Assembly: GCA_038046465.1 (NCBI GenBank)
Contig: JBBSWB010000079.1
Location: 1 to 12,830 of the forward strand
Reading direction: 5' to 3'
Length of the DNA stretch: 12,830 nucleotides
DNA from: JBBSWB01 sp038046465
GTDB lineage: Archaea > Nanobdellota > Nanobdellia > Woesearchaeales > GW2011-AR9
Position numbers and translations under genes: made by a program. The notes under the pieces were generated by a model. That model was not told where the DNA came from. It saw only the letters and a list, made by a program, of their open reading frames with translations, and did not search any database. Below, piece by piece: positions 1-6,973 of this stretch; positions within the stretch are counted from its first letter, which is position 1, and each line of letters opens with the position of its first letter.

Positions 1-53
1 TTTTACTTCCCTCGTAGGGAATCCCCGCCATTTATGGCTGGGGAGGATGTCAA
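1..53 (+). mobile_element. Right end of an IS200/IS605 (IS1341-type) element, omega-RNA 3' scaffold-like
   Basis: Two hairpins lie back to back: TTCCCT/AGGGAA (7-12 with 16-21, loop CGT), then a longer stem pairing 22-30 with 35-44 with one bulged T at 39. They are followed by GGAGGATGTCAA ending at 53. From knowledge of the family, archaeal tnpB genes end in this hairpin plus GGGAGGATGTCAA arrangement, which forms both the transposition right end and the 3' end of the guide (omega) RNA; the bases after TCAA would act as guide. The element would extend left out of the window, so its boundary is inferred. The hairpins are seen directly; the family call comes from motif memory. Confidence 0.55.
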
Positions 54-61
54 TTCCATGA
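2..61 (+). CDS. tnpB: Probable C-terminal tail of TnpB (partial, runs off the left edge)
   Basis: The frame starting at base 2 is open to a TGA at 59-61 and reads FTSLVGNPRHLWLGRMSIP. It passes through both right-end hairpins. In many archaeal IS1341-type elements the last codons of tnpB overlap the right-end scaffold and yield short Arg/Trp/Gly-rich tails of this kind. None of the RuvC or zinc-ribbon core is inside the window, so the call depends on the end structure and the tail style. The real stop could lie further left if the element is degenerate. Confidence 0.4.
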   Translation, partial: FTSLVGNPRHLWLGRMSIP

Positions 62-334
62 AAGGTCTTTCCTCGCTAAATATCGCTTAACTCCTTCTGG
101 ATCCCAAACCCAAGCAATTTTACCTTCTTTATCAACAGCAATTTTTCCGGATTGCGTTAGATAATCAATTATAACACAGAAAGTTTGATACATCATTTGT
201 TTAGGTAAATGCTCCCACAGAGATTTTTTCTTAAATTCTCCGCTATTATTATAAATAAATTTTTCTACCATCAGTACTGTATCTAACTGCGGGTAATGTA
301 ATATGTCCTTTGGTTTCATTAATAGTTCTTGCAT
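50..334 (-). CDS. Small winged-helix-like protein, unknown function
   Basis: A 94-residue protein without signal peptide or membrane segment. Residues 16-60 look helical. The end, with a KIAVDKEGKIAWVWDP stretch (64-79), resembles the beta-wing of a winged-helix fold, so a small DNA- or RNA-binding adaptor is plausible but not shown. I recall similar short proteins from DPANN archaea but know no function. Two starts are possible: 334 (TATA-like TATTTAAATA at about 358-367, leaderless) or Met6 at 319 (TATATAAG-type box at 347-354). The TGA stop (bases 50-52 reversed) lies inside the TCAA of the IS right end, so the C-terminus may have been cut or re-ended by that insertion. Confidence 0.65.
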   Translation of the reverse strand: MQELLMKPKDILHYPQLDTVLMVEKFIYNNSGEFKKKSLWEHLPKQMMYQTFCVIIDYLTQSGKIAVDKEGKIAWVWDPEGVKRYLARKDLSWN

Positions 335-417
335 TGGGTGTATAAACTTATATAACTATTTAAATATTCCTATCAATTTTAACAAAACTACTTTATTAAT
401 AAATATTAGAATGTAGC

Positions 418-1083
418 CTACCTTTGTATATTTATTCCTAACGGCCTAACTGCGTCTACAAATAGAATCTTTAGCCAGCCCAAATAAGGCACTTTAACAA
501 TTCCCTTCCCTAATAATCGTTTTTCATTTATTTTGGTTTCGCCCAGGTAGCCAGAGATACTATCGCTGTTATGGTCGCCTTTAGTCTGATAAAAATATTT
601 TCCGTCTTCTTCCCAGATCTTGACCACGCGGTGAATGATGGGCTGGGGTTTATCTCCTTGGAATACTAAGATATCTCCTAACTCCAGATTATCTTTATTG
701 GCCCGCCACAGAATAATCACATCGCCTTTGTAAAATCCGTCTTGGAAAGGAAAGCGTTGGAATTGCGCTTTAGAAATATCTTGATCTTCATACCATCCTC
801 CGCAAATTTCCCAGTAATGGTCAAACGAATCCTTAAATTCAGCAAACTCCTGCCCGCATATTTTTCCATTATATAATCCGTGGTCCATGCTTTCACTGAT
901 TACTGCAACAATCGGCAAACTAGTCCCTAAGACTATGCCCAACAACGGATAGATTAAAAAGCGAATAACTACAAAAGCAACGACGATATTAGCCAACCAA
1001 CTCCACACCGAATCGTCTTTCCAAAAGAACTGCCAAACTTTTTTAGAAACCTCTTTCAACTGCACAGACTTATTTTTAACCAT
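418..1083 (-). CDS. Signal peptidase I, archaeal/ER (Sec11-like) type, S26B
   Basis: A 221-aa membrane serine protease expected to remove signal peptides from proteins exported through Sec. A hydrophobic N-terminal segment (about residues 27-57) anchors it, followed by the S26 boxes: VISESMDHG (61-69) with the nucleophile Ser65 just before Met; GDVIILWRA (120-128); GDILVFQGD (136-144); IIHRVV (149-154), where His151 replaces the bacterial catalytic Lys as in ER and archaeal enzymes; and TKGDHN (167-172), the GDxN box with Asp170. An extra Cys-containing stretch (75-115) lies between the Ser box and the next box. It is a single gene with a TATA-like box at 1103-1110, 20-27 bp before the ATG, so probably leaderless. 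It is transcribed away from the rRNA methyltransferase gene. The family is sure; substrates are unknown. Confidence 0.93.
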   Translation of the reverse strand: MVKNKSVQLKEVSKKVWQFFWKDDSVWSWLANIVVAFVVIRFLIYPLLGIVLGTSLPIVAVISESMDHGLYNGKICGQEFAEFKDSFDHYWEICGGWYEDQDISKAQFQRFPFQDGFYKGDVIILWRANKDNLELGDILVFQGDKPQPIIHRVVKIWEEDGKYFYQTKGDHNSDSISGYLGETKINEKRLLGKGIVKVPYLGWLKILFVDAVRPLGINIQR

Positions 1084-1102
1084 AGTAAAACCATTTTTTA
1101 TC

Positions 1103-1110
1103 TATTTAAA
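1103..1110 (-). promoter_or_regulatory. TATA box for the signal peptidase gene
   Basis: TTTAAATA read on the minus strand, centred about 24 bp upstream of the ATG at 1083. This implies a leaderless or nearly leaderless mRNA. Only 4 bp separate it from the TATA box of the divergent gene. Confidence 0.6.
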
Positions 1111-1114
1111 AAGG

Positions 1115-1123
1115 TTTTTATAT
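1115..1123 (+). promoter_or_regulatory. TATA box for the 16S rRNA methyltransferase-like gene
   Basis: TTTTTATAT centred about 26 bp upstream of the ATG at 1145, giving a leaderless transcript. No Shine-Dalgarno sequence lies in the interval. Confidence 0.6.
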
Positions 1124-1144
1124 CCTTTTACTATTACGACCATA

Positions 1145-1927
1145 ATGAGGGAATTAATCCAAGCAATTAAAAAAAAGAAAGAATTAAGCCAGATCAGCGA
1201 GAGTTTTGTCCGCAAAGAATTACAGCATTATTTAAGCCAAAATCCCAAATTAAAATCTCCAGAACAATTAAATCCCCGTTCGGCTAATTACAAACAGATT
1301 GTTAAAGGAGTACGGGCCAGGCTGAGAAGAGTTTATGGTTTATTTAGGGAAGAATTAGATCCAAAAAAGAGATCCGCTGAAGAAATCTTGCAGATGCATT
1401 CTTCAACTAAAGAAAGATTATCTTTTTATCCCGAACTTTATCGGAAACTGTTTGAAATTACTAATAAACCCAAATCGATTATTGATTTAGGCTGCGGGGT
1501 TAATCCTTTTTCTATTTCGTTCATGAAATTAAAACAGCTGGATTATTATGCTTATGATCTAAGCAAAGATGAAATTAAACGGTTAAATAAATTCTTTAAA
1601 CAAATTCATCAGAAAAACCCCTTTTTTAATGGAACGGGAAAGGTATTGGATATTTCTAACTTAACCGGCATTCCACCCGCAGACCTGTGTTTTTTGTTTA
1701 AGATGACTGATATTCTGGACCAGGGAAAAGGGCACAAAGTAACCGAAGAAATTATCCGCAAAGTTCCCGCAAAATTTGTAGTTGTTAGTTTTCCCACCAA
1801 AACTATGAGTGGAAAAAGAATGAATTATCCGAGAAGAAAATGGATTGAATTAATGTGCCAGCGTTTAAATTATGAAGTTAAAATTATTGAATTCAGCAAT
1901 GAATTATTTTATGTGATCAAGAAATAA
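1145..1927 (+). CDS. ArmA/RmtB/FmrO-type 16S rRNA (guanine-N7)-methyltransferase homologue
   Basis: A 260-aa protein, the usual length of the Arm family (about 250-260 aa), which uses SAM to methylate N7 of G1405 in helix 44 of 16S rRNA and blocks aminoglycosides. Family landmarks occur in order: a basic helical N-terminal region (1-75); HSSTKERL at 85-92 (RmtB has HASTKERL); DLGCGVNP at 114-121 as the SAM motif I; AYDLS at 136-140; VLDIS at 167-171; CFLFKMTDIL at 182-191; SFPTKTMSGK at 215-224; and NELFYVIKK at 252-260 as the C-terminal strand. Similarity runs through the whole chain, not only the SAM fold. In this host the job may be housekeeping rRNA modification or protection; target base and activity are inferred. 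It is monocistronic, leaderless, divergent from signal peptidase and convergent with the phosphatase gene. Confidence 0.85.
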   Translation: MRELIQAIKKKKELSQISESFVRKELQHYLSQNPKLKSPEQLNPRSANYKQIVKGVRARLRRVYGLFREELDPKKRSAEEILQMHSSTKERLSFYPELYRKLFEITNKPKSIIDLGCGVNPFSISFMKLKQLDYYAYDLSKDEIKRLNKFFKQIHQKNPFFNGTGKVLDISNLTGIPPADLCFLFKMTDILDQGKGHKVTEEIIRKVPAKFVVVSFPTKTMSGKRMNYPRRKWIELMCQRLNYEVKIIEFSNELFYVIKK

Positions 1928-1995
1928 ATACTGAGTTAAGAAATGAATTATTCTACTCTAACGTGATCCTCTTAGGAAAAAGTTGTTTATAAGTT

Positions 1996-2766
1996 TTATC
2001 GATTTATCTTCACAACTACAAAAGTAACATCATCATCCCTAATAAAAAGAGGACCAAAATATTGAGACAGCCTAGAAACGAGAGCATCTCTAATTACGCT
2101 GGGAGAACAATCACGATTTTCTGCTAGAATGCTTACCAAATGTCCTTTATTATAACCGATAACTTCTTTTAATTCAAATTCGTTTTTGTCTTTTAATTTA
2201 TGTTTCCAATAATTTTTATAGATATTTCCTAATAATCCGTCAGATTGTAATAACATCACTTCAGTTTCTTGAAGCGTAGTTTCATAGACTGGATCGTGCC
2301 CTTCTAAATAATCTTCATCGATAACCCCTCCCCTCATTCGAATACTTTCTAAAGAACAATCTTCCCGCAAAATTAAAGTTTCTCCTAGACCCCCACCCAT
2401 CGCTAAAGAGATCTTTTCTTTAGAAAATTGAGTATAAGAAGCAGAAACCCAGTCATACCATTCATCACTATAGGGTCTGTTTTTACCTCCGCGAAGATCA
2501 AATAACTTTTGTCCTAATTTTTCTAGATTCTGTTCAGCATCTCCTTCAATTCCCCACCCAGTTTTAATCTCTTGGCGTAAAAACTGAGCCATTTTCTGGC
2601 CGCAAGATTCTAAGTGCCCGCAAGTATCGGCAATAACAACCCCTTGTTTTTCTCCTTCAACGAAATCAATTACATCTCCATAAGAACAGATTGCGCCAGC
2701 AGCAGAATAAAGCCCTAATTCTTTTTCAAAAATAATTAATCGGCGGGCATCTATTTCTTCGTCCAT
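1996..2766 (-). CDS. PP2C-family (RsbU/SpoIIE-type) protein serine/threonine phosphatase
   Basis: A 256-aa stand-alone phosphatase domain with no sensor domain or membrane segment. Metal-binding and core motifs are visible: VVIADTCGHL (43-52, equivalent to the GDVSGHG box, Asp47), MGGGLGETLIL (123-133), LLQSDGLLG (172-180, Asp176) and RDDDVTFVVV (243-252, Asp245/Asp246). PPM enzymes remove phosphate from Ser/Thr with two metal ions. The substrate is not evident: no anti-sigma kinase, STAS protein or Ser/Thr kinase gene lies in the window. A TATA box at 2788-2797 predicts a leaderless mRNA. The 3' end converges on the methyltransferase gene with 68 bp between. Subfamily placement (RsbU-like rather than classic PP2C) rests on the DxxGH form of box one. 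Confidence 0.8.
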   Translation of the reverse strand: MDEEIDARRLIIFEKELGLYSAAGAICSYGDVIDFVEGEKQGVVIADTCGHLESCGQKMAQFLRQEIKTGWGIEGDAEQNLEKLGQKLFDLRGGKNRPYSDEWYDWVSASYTQFSKEKISLAMGGGLGETLILREDCSLESIRMRGGVIDEDYLEGHDPVYETTLQETEVMLLQSDGLLGNIYKNYWKHKLKDKNEFELKEVIGYNKGHLVSILAENRDCSPSVIRDALVSRLSQYFGPLFIRDDDVTFVVVKINR

Positions 2767-2787
2767 AGGGTTTCAGACTCTCTCAAC

Positions 2788-2797
2788 TTTATAAATA
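2788..2797 (-). promoter_or_regulatory. TATA box for the PP2C phosphatase gene
   Basis: TATTTATAAA on the minus strand (TTTATAAATA on the plus strand), centred 26 bp upstream of the ATG at 2766; leaderless start. Confidence 0.65.
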
Positions 2798-2814
2798 TTA
2801 AGAAATAAAATAGT

Positions 2815-2878
2815 AACTTAAAACACAAATCTAAAAATAAAAAAAGAACAAAATTAAATATAAAACAAAATAAAAAAA
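2815..2878 (-). terminator. T-rich terminator region after the nucleotidyltransferase gene
   Basis: Directly downstream of the stop at 2879, the minus strand carries repeated oligo-T runs (complement of A-runs between 2815 and 2878). Archaeal polymerase typically terminates on such U-tracts without a hairpin. No stem is obvious. Confidence 0.45.
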
Positions 2879-4753
2879 TCAATAATGCATCAGCACTTCT
2901 ACATCCCGGCCAAAGATTTTCTTTAAGTTCTCAAACAAAGGCTCTTTAATGAAAACCCGTTCGGGAAATTTAAATCGAGCCAACTCTTTTTCAAATTCTC
3001 CTAAAGTGCTGTCCTGCAGAATCCCCAAACTGCCGTCGGAATTAATCTGAGCTTTCTCAACTCTAACTTCTTTAGCATCAACATCATGGATGATAAAAGC
3101 AATTCCGTCCATCAGAGTAACTTCCCCATATTTCTCGCCATGTTTAACCCTAATTTTGGCCCGTTCTAATTCTTTTCCTCTCTTGCGCTGCATGTACTCG
3201 ATTAAAAACTTGATTAATCCAGTACTTCCTTTTTGAGCCTTCTCAATCGTGCTTTTAGTTAATTTTTTGTCATCATATTGGTGTTTGGCATCAGTAATTT
3301 CGTTTAAATCTCTTAAGTACCGTGCGGGCACTTTGCCGGTAGAGATTAGCTCGTCTTCAAATAATTTAATGATTTCTTCGTCTTGAGCTTTCTCAATGCC
3401 TTCTAATTTCAATACGTCTCTAATGATAGTCATAACTTCGTCATATAAAACTAAAATGCTTCGTTCGTTATGTTTTGCTTCAATATCTTTAAACAATTCT
3501 CTAATTCGTTTTAGATATTTATCCGCATTTTTGATGTATTCATCTAGCTCGGTTCCGCTTAATTCTTTTTTATCCCCGTGTTCAATCTTTTTCCTTAGTT
3601 CCACGTTTTTTCGAAGAATATCTACATATTCTTTTTCCAGAATTTTTTCTTTATTGACAAAAATCTCTTCCAATACTTCGGGAGTCTCTCTCGGCGTCGG
3701 CGGAGGCAAGCCATACAACATTATCGCTGCTTGCGTCGGAGTTAAGATAGCATAAAAAGTATCTTCCATACCCATTTCTTTTAATCTTGATTTTACCCTA
3801 TTGATGCTTTGCTCACCGGTGCTCATGAATAGATCAATAGCTTCTCGGCTTGGTTTAATTCGGCCCATACGCAGCAATTGTTTCCAAGGCATGAATATTC
3901 CTCGGTCGTAAAAAGGCACGCCGTCTCTTAATAAAGTAAAGATGATGGGGTTAGCTTCTTTTAAGGAATCCCAGAAATCAGTTAAAATGTACACCTGGAT
4001 ATTTAATTTATTTTTAATTCCAGTCATTTCTCCTGCTTCAATGCCCATGCCAATGATAATTGCTCTTAATTTATCTTTCAATTCTGCACGGGTCATTTTT
4101 TTAACGTCAGTATCATCAATTACTATCCACACATCAATATCTGAGGTAGGGGTAGCTTTTCCTTGAGTTAATGAACCTGCTAAGACGTAACTGAGAATAT
4201 ATTTTTCAAATTTCTTTAAGACCATGGTTTTGTGGATTTCAGCAATTTTTACTGCTGCCAACATTCCCGTGTCATAAATTGGTGCGCCCAGCGAAATTAA
4301 TTTATTTAATTCGTATTTAGCATCATAACAATTCTGCCATAAATCAGTTAACAATATGCTTTGAGGGATAATCTCTTTGTCAACTTCTTCAGCAATCTGT
4401 TTGATAATAGTAGAAAATTTTGTATATAATTCATCTTTAGACATCTTTTGAGAAGTAGTGTCATCAACTACAACTAAAAGAGGAATTTTATTTTCTTCTT
4501 TGGCATCTTTTTCGGTTGCTTCTTTTTTATCTTCTTCTTTGGGAAGTTTTTCAGGAGGAAGCAAAGAGATGCCAACAATATAATCTCCAAATTTATCCAG
4601 AACTTTTTTCTTAAACTCGTCCAGTTTACCTTTCAGTGCTTTTAATTTCTTTTCCACTTCCGGAGGCAGATCTTTAGGAAGCCCCGGAAAGTCTTGCTTA
4701 TTTGCGGTTTTAATACTTTTAGGTTGAATAGATTTGGATGTTTTTTTAGCCAT
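2879..4753 (-). CDS. Tandem nucleotidyltransferase-domain protein with a degenerate first domain
   Basis: A 624-aa protein. The second domain (about 182-288) has the pol-beta-type signature LAGSLTQGKATPTSDIDVW, with Gly193-Ser194 and Asp205/Asp207; the third carboxylate is not obvious (NIQVYILTD at 251-259). The first domain (about 55-166) repeats the same scaffold (VVVDDT / VIDDTD, LLTDLW / ILTDFW, GAPIYDTG / GVPFYDRG), but its GS...DxD segment is replaced by a charged low-complexity stretch (66-89), so it should be inactive. Residues 300-440 are helical, with LPPPTPRETPEVLEE, perhaps a HEPN/KNTase-C-like partner; 440-530 are helical; 530-624 form a beta-rich tail. The N-terminus is Lys-rich. 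It probably transfers a nucleotide to a small molecule, RNA or protein; substrate unknown. This is one of the few genes here with a leader and strong Shine-Dalgarno (4760-4765). Confidence 0.75.
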   Translation of the reverse strand: MAKKTSKSIQPKSIKTANKQDFPGLPKDLPPEVEKKLKALKGKLDEFKKKVLDKFGDYIVGISLLPPEKLPKEEDKKEATEKDAKEENKIPLLVVVDDTTSQKMSKDELYTKFSTIIKQIAEEVDKEIIPQSILLTDLWQNCYDAKYELNKLISLGAPIYDTGMLAAVKIAEIHKTMVLKKFEKYILSYVLAGSLTQGKATPTSDIDVWIVIDDTDVKKMTRAELKDKLRAIIIGMGIEAGEMTGIKNKLNIQVYILTDFWDSLKEANPIIFTLLRDGVPFYDRGIFMPWKQLLRMGRIKPSREAIDLFMSTGEQSINRVKSRLKEMGMEDTFYAILTPTQAAIMLYGLPPPTPRETPEVLEEIFVNKEKILEKEYVDILRKNVELRKKIEHGDKKELSGTELDEYIKNADKYLKRIRELFKDIEAKHNERSILVLYDEVMTIIRDVLKLEGIEKAQDEEIIKLFEDELISTGKVPARYLRDLNEITDAKHQYDDKKLTKSTIEKAQKGSTGLIKFLIEYMQRKRGKELERAKIRVKHGEKYGEVTLMDGIAFIIHDVDAKEVRVEKAQINSDGSLGILQDSTLGEFEKELARFKFPERVFIKEPLFENLKKIFGRDVEVLMHY

Positions 4754-4759
4754 TGTTTT

Positions 4760-4765
4760 CCTCCC
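4760..4765 (-). promoter_or_regulatory. Strong Shine-Dalgarno GGGAGG before the 624-aa gene
   Basis: GGGAGG on the minus strand ends 6 nt before the ATG at 4753. It fixes the start and marks this gene as leadered, unlike most neighbours. Confidence 0.75.
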
Positions 4766-4810
4766 TGCTGTGACTTTGTAGTTATGCTTTACAATTCATA
4801 GTTTACATAC

Positions 4811-4818
4811 TTTATAAT
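4811..4818 (-). promoter_or_regulatory. TATA box for the 624-aa gene
   Basis: ATTATAAA on the minus strand. Initiation about 25 bp on, near 4789, would give a leader of roughly 35 nt that contains the GGGAGG site. Confidence 0.5.
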
Positions 4819-4898
4819 TGTTTTGCTAGGTAGTGGGACTTTTTGGTCAATCGACAATTTTGTCAGTAGAAAAGGAATTCTGCTCGAATCACTAAACT

Positions 4899-5300
4899 TT
4901 AAATGTGGGGGAGATACCAATGTAGTTTTTCTTCTGTTGGTGTTTGCCGAATTAAGTCGGTTACTTCGTTTCTGTATCCAGTTTCAATACTTGCAACATT
5001 AAATGCTTGCCTATCACAATAATGCCTCATTCTTAATTTTCCGTGTCGTTTATCAAAACCGCGTTCTTTCAAAATTCTCCTATCTCTGAAATAATTATGA
5101 ACTCCAAACAGATACATGCCCACCCATAAACCCCCAACTCCGCCAGAAAGAAGTTGCAGAGGAAGTTGGTCCATTGTACGGTCAGAAACGCCCAACATAT
5201 ACCATAATCCAAAATTGGCTAGAGATATTCCTAAGGTTGCAGGGTTAATCCTAACCGGTTTCAATATCTTTTCTAATAAAGTTTCTTTTTCTCCGCTCAT
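4899..5300 (-). CDS. Small two-pass membrane protein, unknown function
   Basis: 133 aa. Two hydrophobic segments are seen: about residues 19-38 (PATLGISLANFGLWYMLGV) and 50-68 (Gly-rich, GGVGGLWVGMYLFGV). A basic soluble tail follows, with RHYCDRQAF at 92-100 and an ETGYRNEVTDLI helix, ending in YLPHI. The pattern of a membrane hairpin plus a conserved-looking Cys/Arg motif is one I associate with short uncharacterised DPANN proteins; I do not recognise a function. The TATA-like CTTTAAAA at 5323-5330 is about 26 bp from the ATG, so the mRNA is probably leaderless. It is divergent from the metallophosphoesterase gene, with 94 bp between starts. Confidence 0.72.
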   Translation of the reverse strand: MSGEKETLLEKILKPVRINPATLGISLANFGLWYMLGVSDRTMDQLPLQLLSGGVGGLWVGMYLFGVHNYFRDRRILKERGFDKRHGKLRMRHYCDRQAFNVASIETGYRNEVTDLIRQTPTEEKLHWYLPHI

Positions 5301-5322
5301 ATTGGTGTTAAACCCCGCTTAG

Positions 5323-5330
5323 TTTTAAAG
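5323..5330 (-). promoter_or_regulatory. TATA-like box for the 133-aa membrane protein gene
   Basis: CTTTAAAA on the minus strand, centred about 26 bp upstream of the ATG at 5300; weaker than other boxes here but correctly placed. Confidence 0.45.
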
Positions 5331-5363
5331 GTTTCATGAATTTTTATCATTTACTTTAAAAAC

Positions 5364-5373
5364 TTTTATAAAA
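5364..5373 (+). promoter_or_regulatory. TATA box for the metallophosphoesterase gene
   Basis: TTTTATAAAA, centred 26 bp upstream of the ATG at 5395; leaderless start. Confidence 0.65.
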
Positions 5374-5394
5374 GAAATCCAAAACTTAAATCAA

Positions 5395-6297
5395 ATGGTT
5401 TCAACATACTACGTCTGTTCCGACATCCATGACGATGTACCAGCTTTAGCCGTCTTTACTGATTTTGTTCAGGCGAAAGGAGCAGCCGGTATTTTTGTTC
5501 TGGGAGATTTATCCTTACGCCCCTATACCGAAAAAAGTTTAGATGATTTCTTGCTTACTAAAGATGCGGAAACCTTTATTGCTGAGAAAAGAGCACATAC
5601 TTCTTCCATGTATACTGAAATGAACACTCTCCTGAAACAAGCAGGAATTCCTTATTGGGTCATTCCCGGCAATTACGACAGCAAAACTGAATTTGAAACT
5701 GTGTTTGGAAAGCAAAATATGCATGAACAAGAAGTGTATTTAGAAGACGCAAAAGTTTTTGGTTATGGTAGTTCAGATGTGTTTGCACTGCATTTAGAAA
5801 TTCTGTTCCAATTTGGCGAGCTTGTGGATTTTGATGAAAACAAACTGCGTTCCCAATTAGAAGAAAGCAACCCAGATTTAATTTTAGTGCACACTCCCCC
5901 ATTAGAGATGTGTGATAACCGTTATGACGGCAGGCATATGGGGGCATTGGGATTGGGTAAGTATTTAAGCAATCCAAATTTAAAGAAAAGCCCCAAATTA
6001 ATCTTATGCGGGCACGTGCACGAAGCCGGACCTAGTGGCAGAAATCCACACAGCATTAAAGGGCTCGTCGGTTATCAGCATCCAAAAACCGGACAGTTTA
6101 CTTTAGTAGTTAACCCCGGCAATTTGGGAAAATTCGAATTAGTTGATCCAAGTTCGTTGCGGCCACTGATGTACATTCCTCACCGTACTTTTGTGAGCGT
6201 TGATTTAGAAAGAGATGGAACACTTAGAAAGGTAGTGCAGTATGCTTTGGCTGATGATGACAAGAATATCCAGAAATTAGCTGAGTTTGAGCTGTGA
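5395..6297 (+). CDS. Calcineurin-like metallophosphoesterase
   Basis: A 300-aa cytoplasmic protein with the full set of dinuclear metal motifs: CSDIHDD (8-14, Asp10/His12), LGDLS (36-40, Asp38), PGNYDS (91-96, Asn93/Asp95), LVHTPP (164-169, His166) and CGHVHEAGP (205-213, His207/His209). The GNHD box reads GNYD, so the usual catalytic His is Tyr; several small archaeal members carry changes here and remain metal-binding. Such proteins hydrolyse phosphomonoesters or diesters, from nucleotides to nucleic acids; the actual substrate cannot be read from sequence. A 29-residue tail follows the last fold strand. The start is fixed by the TATA box at 5364-5373 and by the signature lying only ten residues in. 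It is monocistronic, with a TATA box for the next gene at 6325. Confidence 0.88.
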   Translation: MVSTYYVCSDIHDDVPALAVFTDFVQAKGAAGIFVLGDLSLRPYTEKSLDDFLLTKDAETFIAEKRAHTSSMYTEMNTLLKQAGIPYWVIPGNYDSKTEFETVFGKQNMHEQEVYLEDAKVFGYGSSDVFALHLEILFQFGELVDFDENKLRSQLEESNPDLILVHTPPLEMCDNRYDGRHMGALGLGKYLSNPNLKKSPKLILCGHVHEAGPSGRNPHSIKGLVGYQHPKTGQFTLVVNPGNLGKFELVDPSSLRPLMYIPHRTFVSVDLERDGTLRKVVQYALADDDKNIQKLAEFEL

Positions 6298-6324
6298 ATC
6301 GGTTACGAATTAAAATTCATTATC

Positions 6325-6334
6325 TTTAAATATA
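6325..6334 (+). promoter_or_regulatory. TATA box for the 183-aa gene
   Basis: TTTAAATATA centred about 26 bp upstream of the ATG at 6356; leaderless start. Confidence 0.6.
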
Positions 6335-6355
6335 CTGATTATCGTTAAGCAGAAA

Positions 6356-6907
6356 ATGACTCAACCAAAATATTATGGATACCAAGTTCCGGACTCAGGA
6401 ACCTGTTTAATTGGCACTGAAAAGGATCAAATTGTAAACACCTTGTCTTATTATAAACATCAACGAGGGCAGGGAGATATTGTACTTCCTACATTAGAAG
6501 ATATTTTTAATCTTGGTGAAATTAATATTACTGCCGTGTTTCCAATGGCTAAGGTTGATGATAATATTTCTGCAGAAGTTAGGGAAAAAGTATATTTCCA
6601 TGTAAATGCTAATGCTTTTGGTTGGATGCAGAAAGTTGCTCAAGATTATGAGAAATTAAAAAGGGCGGATTTATATAAATTTCAAACATTGCCTCTGTTT
6701 GGTTTGTTGTTTTTGCCGGAAGATATCATGCAAGGAATAAGAGACTACGACTGGAAACAGCATGAAGCTCAAGTTCGTTCTTGGTTAGGTCAGAGGGAAG
6801 AAGTTCTGGGTGATTTAGAGCGGAAAGGGGTTATTGCTAGGGTAAAACCAGTACCGGTTTCTGCAACCAATTTTGATTCTAAAGACGATAAATATAAAAT
6901 CAATTAA
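6356..6907 (+). CDS. Protein of unknown function, 183 aa
   Basis: I do not recognise this protein. It has no signal peptide, transmembrane segment or cysteine cluster (a single Cys at position 18). The N-terminal third is mixed alpha/beta (YYGYQVPDSGTCLIG, then TLEDIFNLGEINITAVFP). Residues 70-155 look helical, with paired aromatics (WMQKVAQDYEKL, DYDWKQHEAQVRSWL), and the tail is hydrophilic. The coding frame is convincing: the promoter sits 26 bp upstream, codon use matches the neighbours, and a T-rich stretch follows the stop. It is a single-gene unit between the metallophosphoesterase and protein A. Confidence 0.65.
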   Translation: MTQPKYYGYQVPDSGTCLIGTEKDQIVNTLSYYKHQRGQGDIVLPTLEDIFNLGEINITAVFPMAKVDDNISAEVREKVYFHVNANAFGWMQKVAQDYEKLKRADLYKFQTLPLFGLLFLPEDIMQGIRDYDWKQHEAQVRSWLGQREEVLGDLERKGVIARVKPVPVSATNFDSKDDKYKIN

Positions 6908-6925
6908 TCTTCTAATTTTTTCTTG
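6907..6925 (+). terminator. T-rich terminator after the 183-aa gene
   Basis: Pyrimidine/T-rich tract directly after the stop codon, including TTTTTTC, suited to archaeal intrinsic termination; no hairpin seen. Confidence 0.35.
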
Positions 6926-6973
6926 AGGTGTTTAGCTTTAAATTTGCCTGTACCCTAAAAAACCACCAAAAGA

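Noticed and set aside
1609..1800. Open frame antisense to the methyltransferase gene
   Set aside because: Lies wholly within conserved Arm-family motifs on the other strand; no start signals.
3396..3755. Open frame antisense to the nucleotidyltransferase gene
   Set aside because: Ser/Phe/Ile-rich translation typical of an antisense shadow, with no promoter or family signal; the opposite strand is clearly coding.
4840..4875. Short inverted repeat GTCAATCGAC / TTGTC between the 133-aa and 624-aa genes
   Set aside because: Imperfect and short, with no relation to a start site or T-tract.
5660..5977. Antisense open frames within the metallophosphoesterase gene
   Set aside because: They cover the GNYD and LVHTPP motifs of the real gene and show no independent features.
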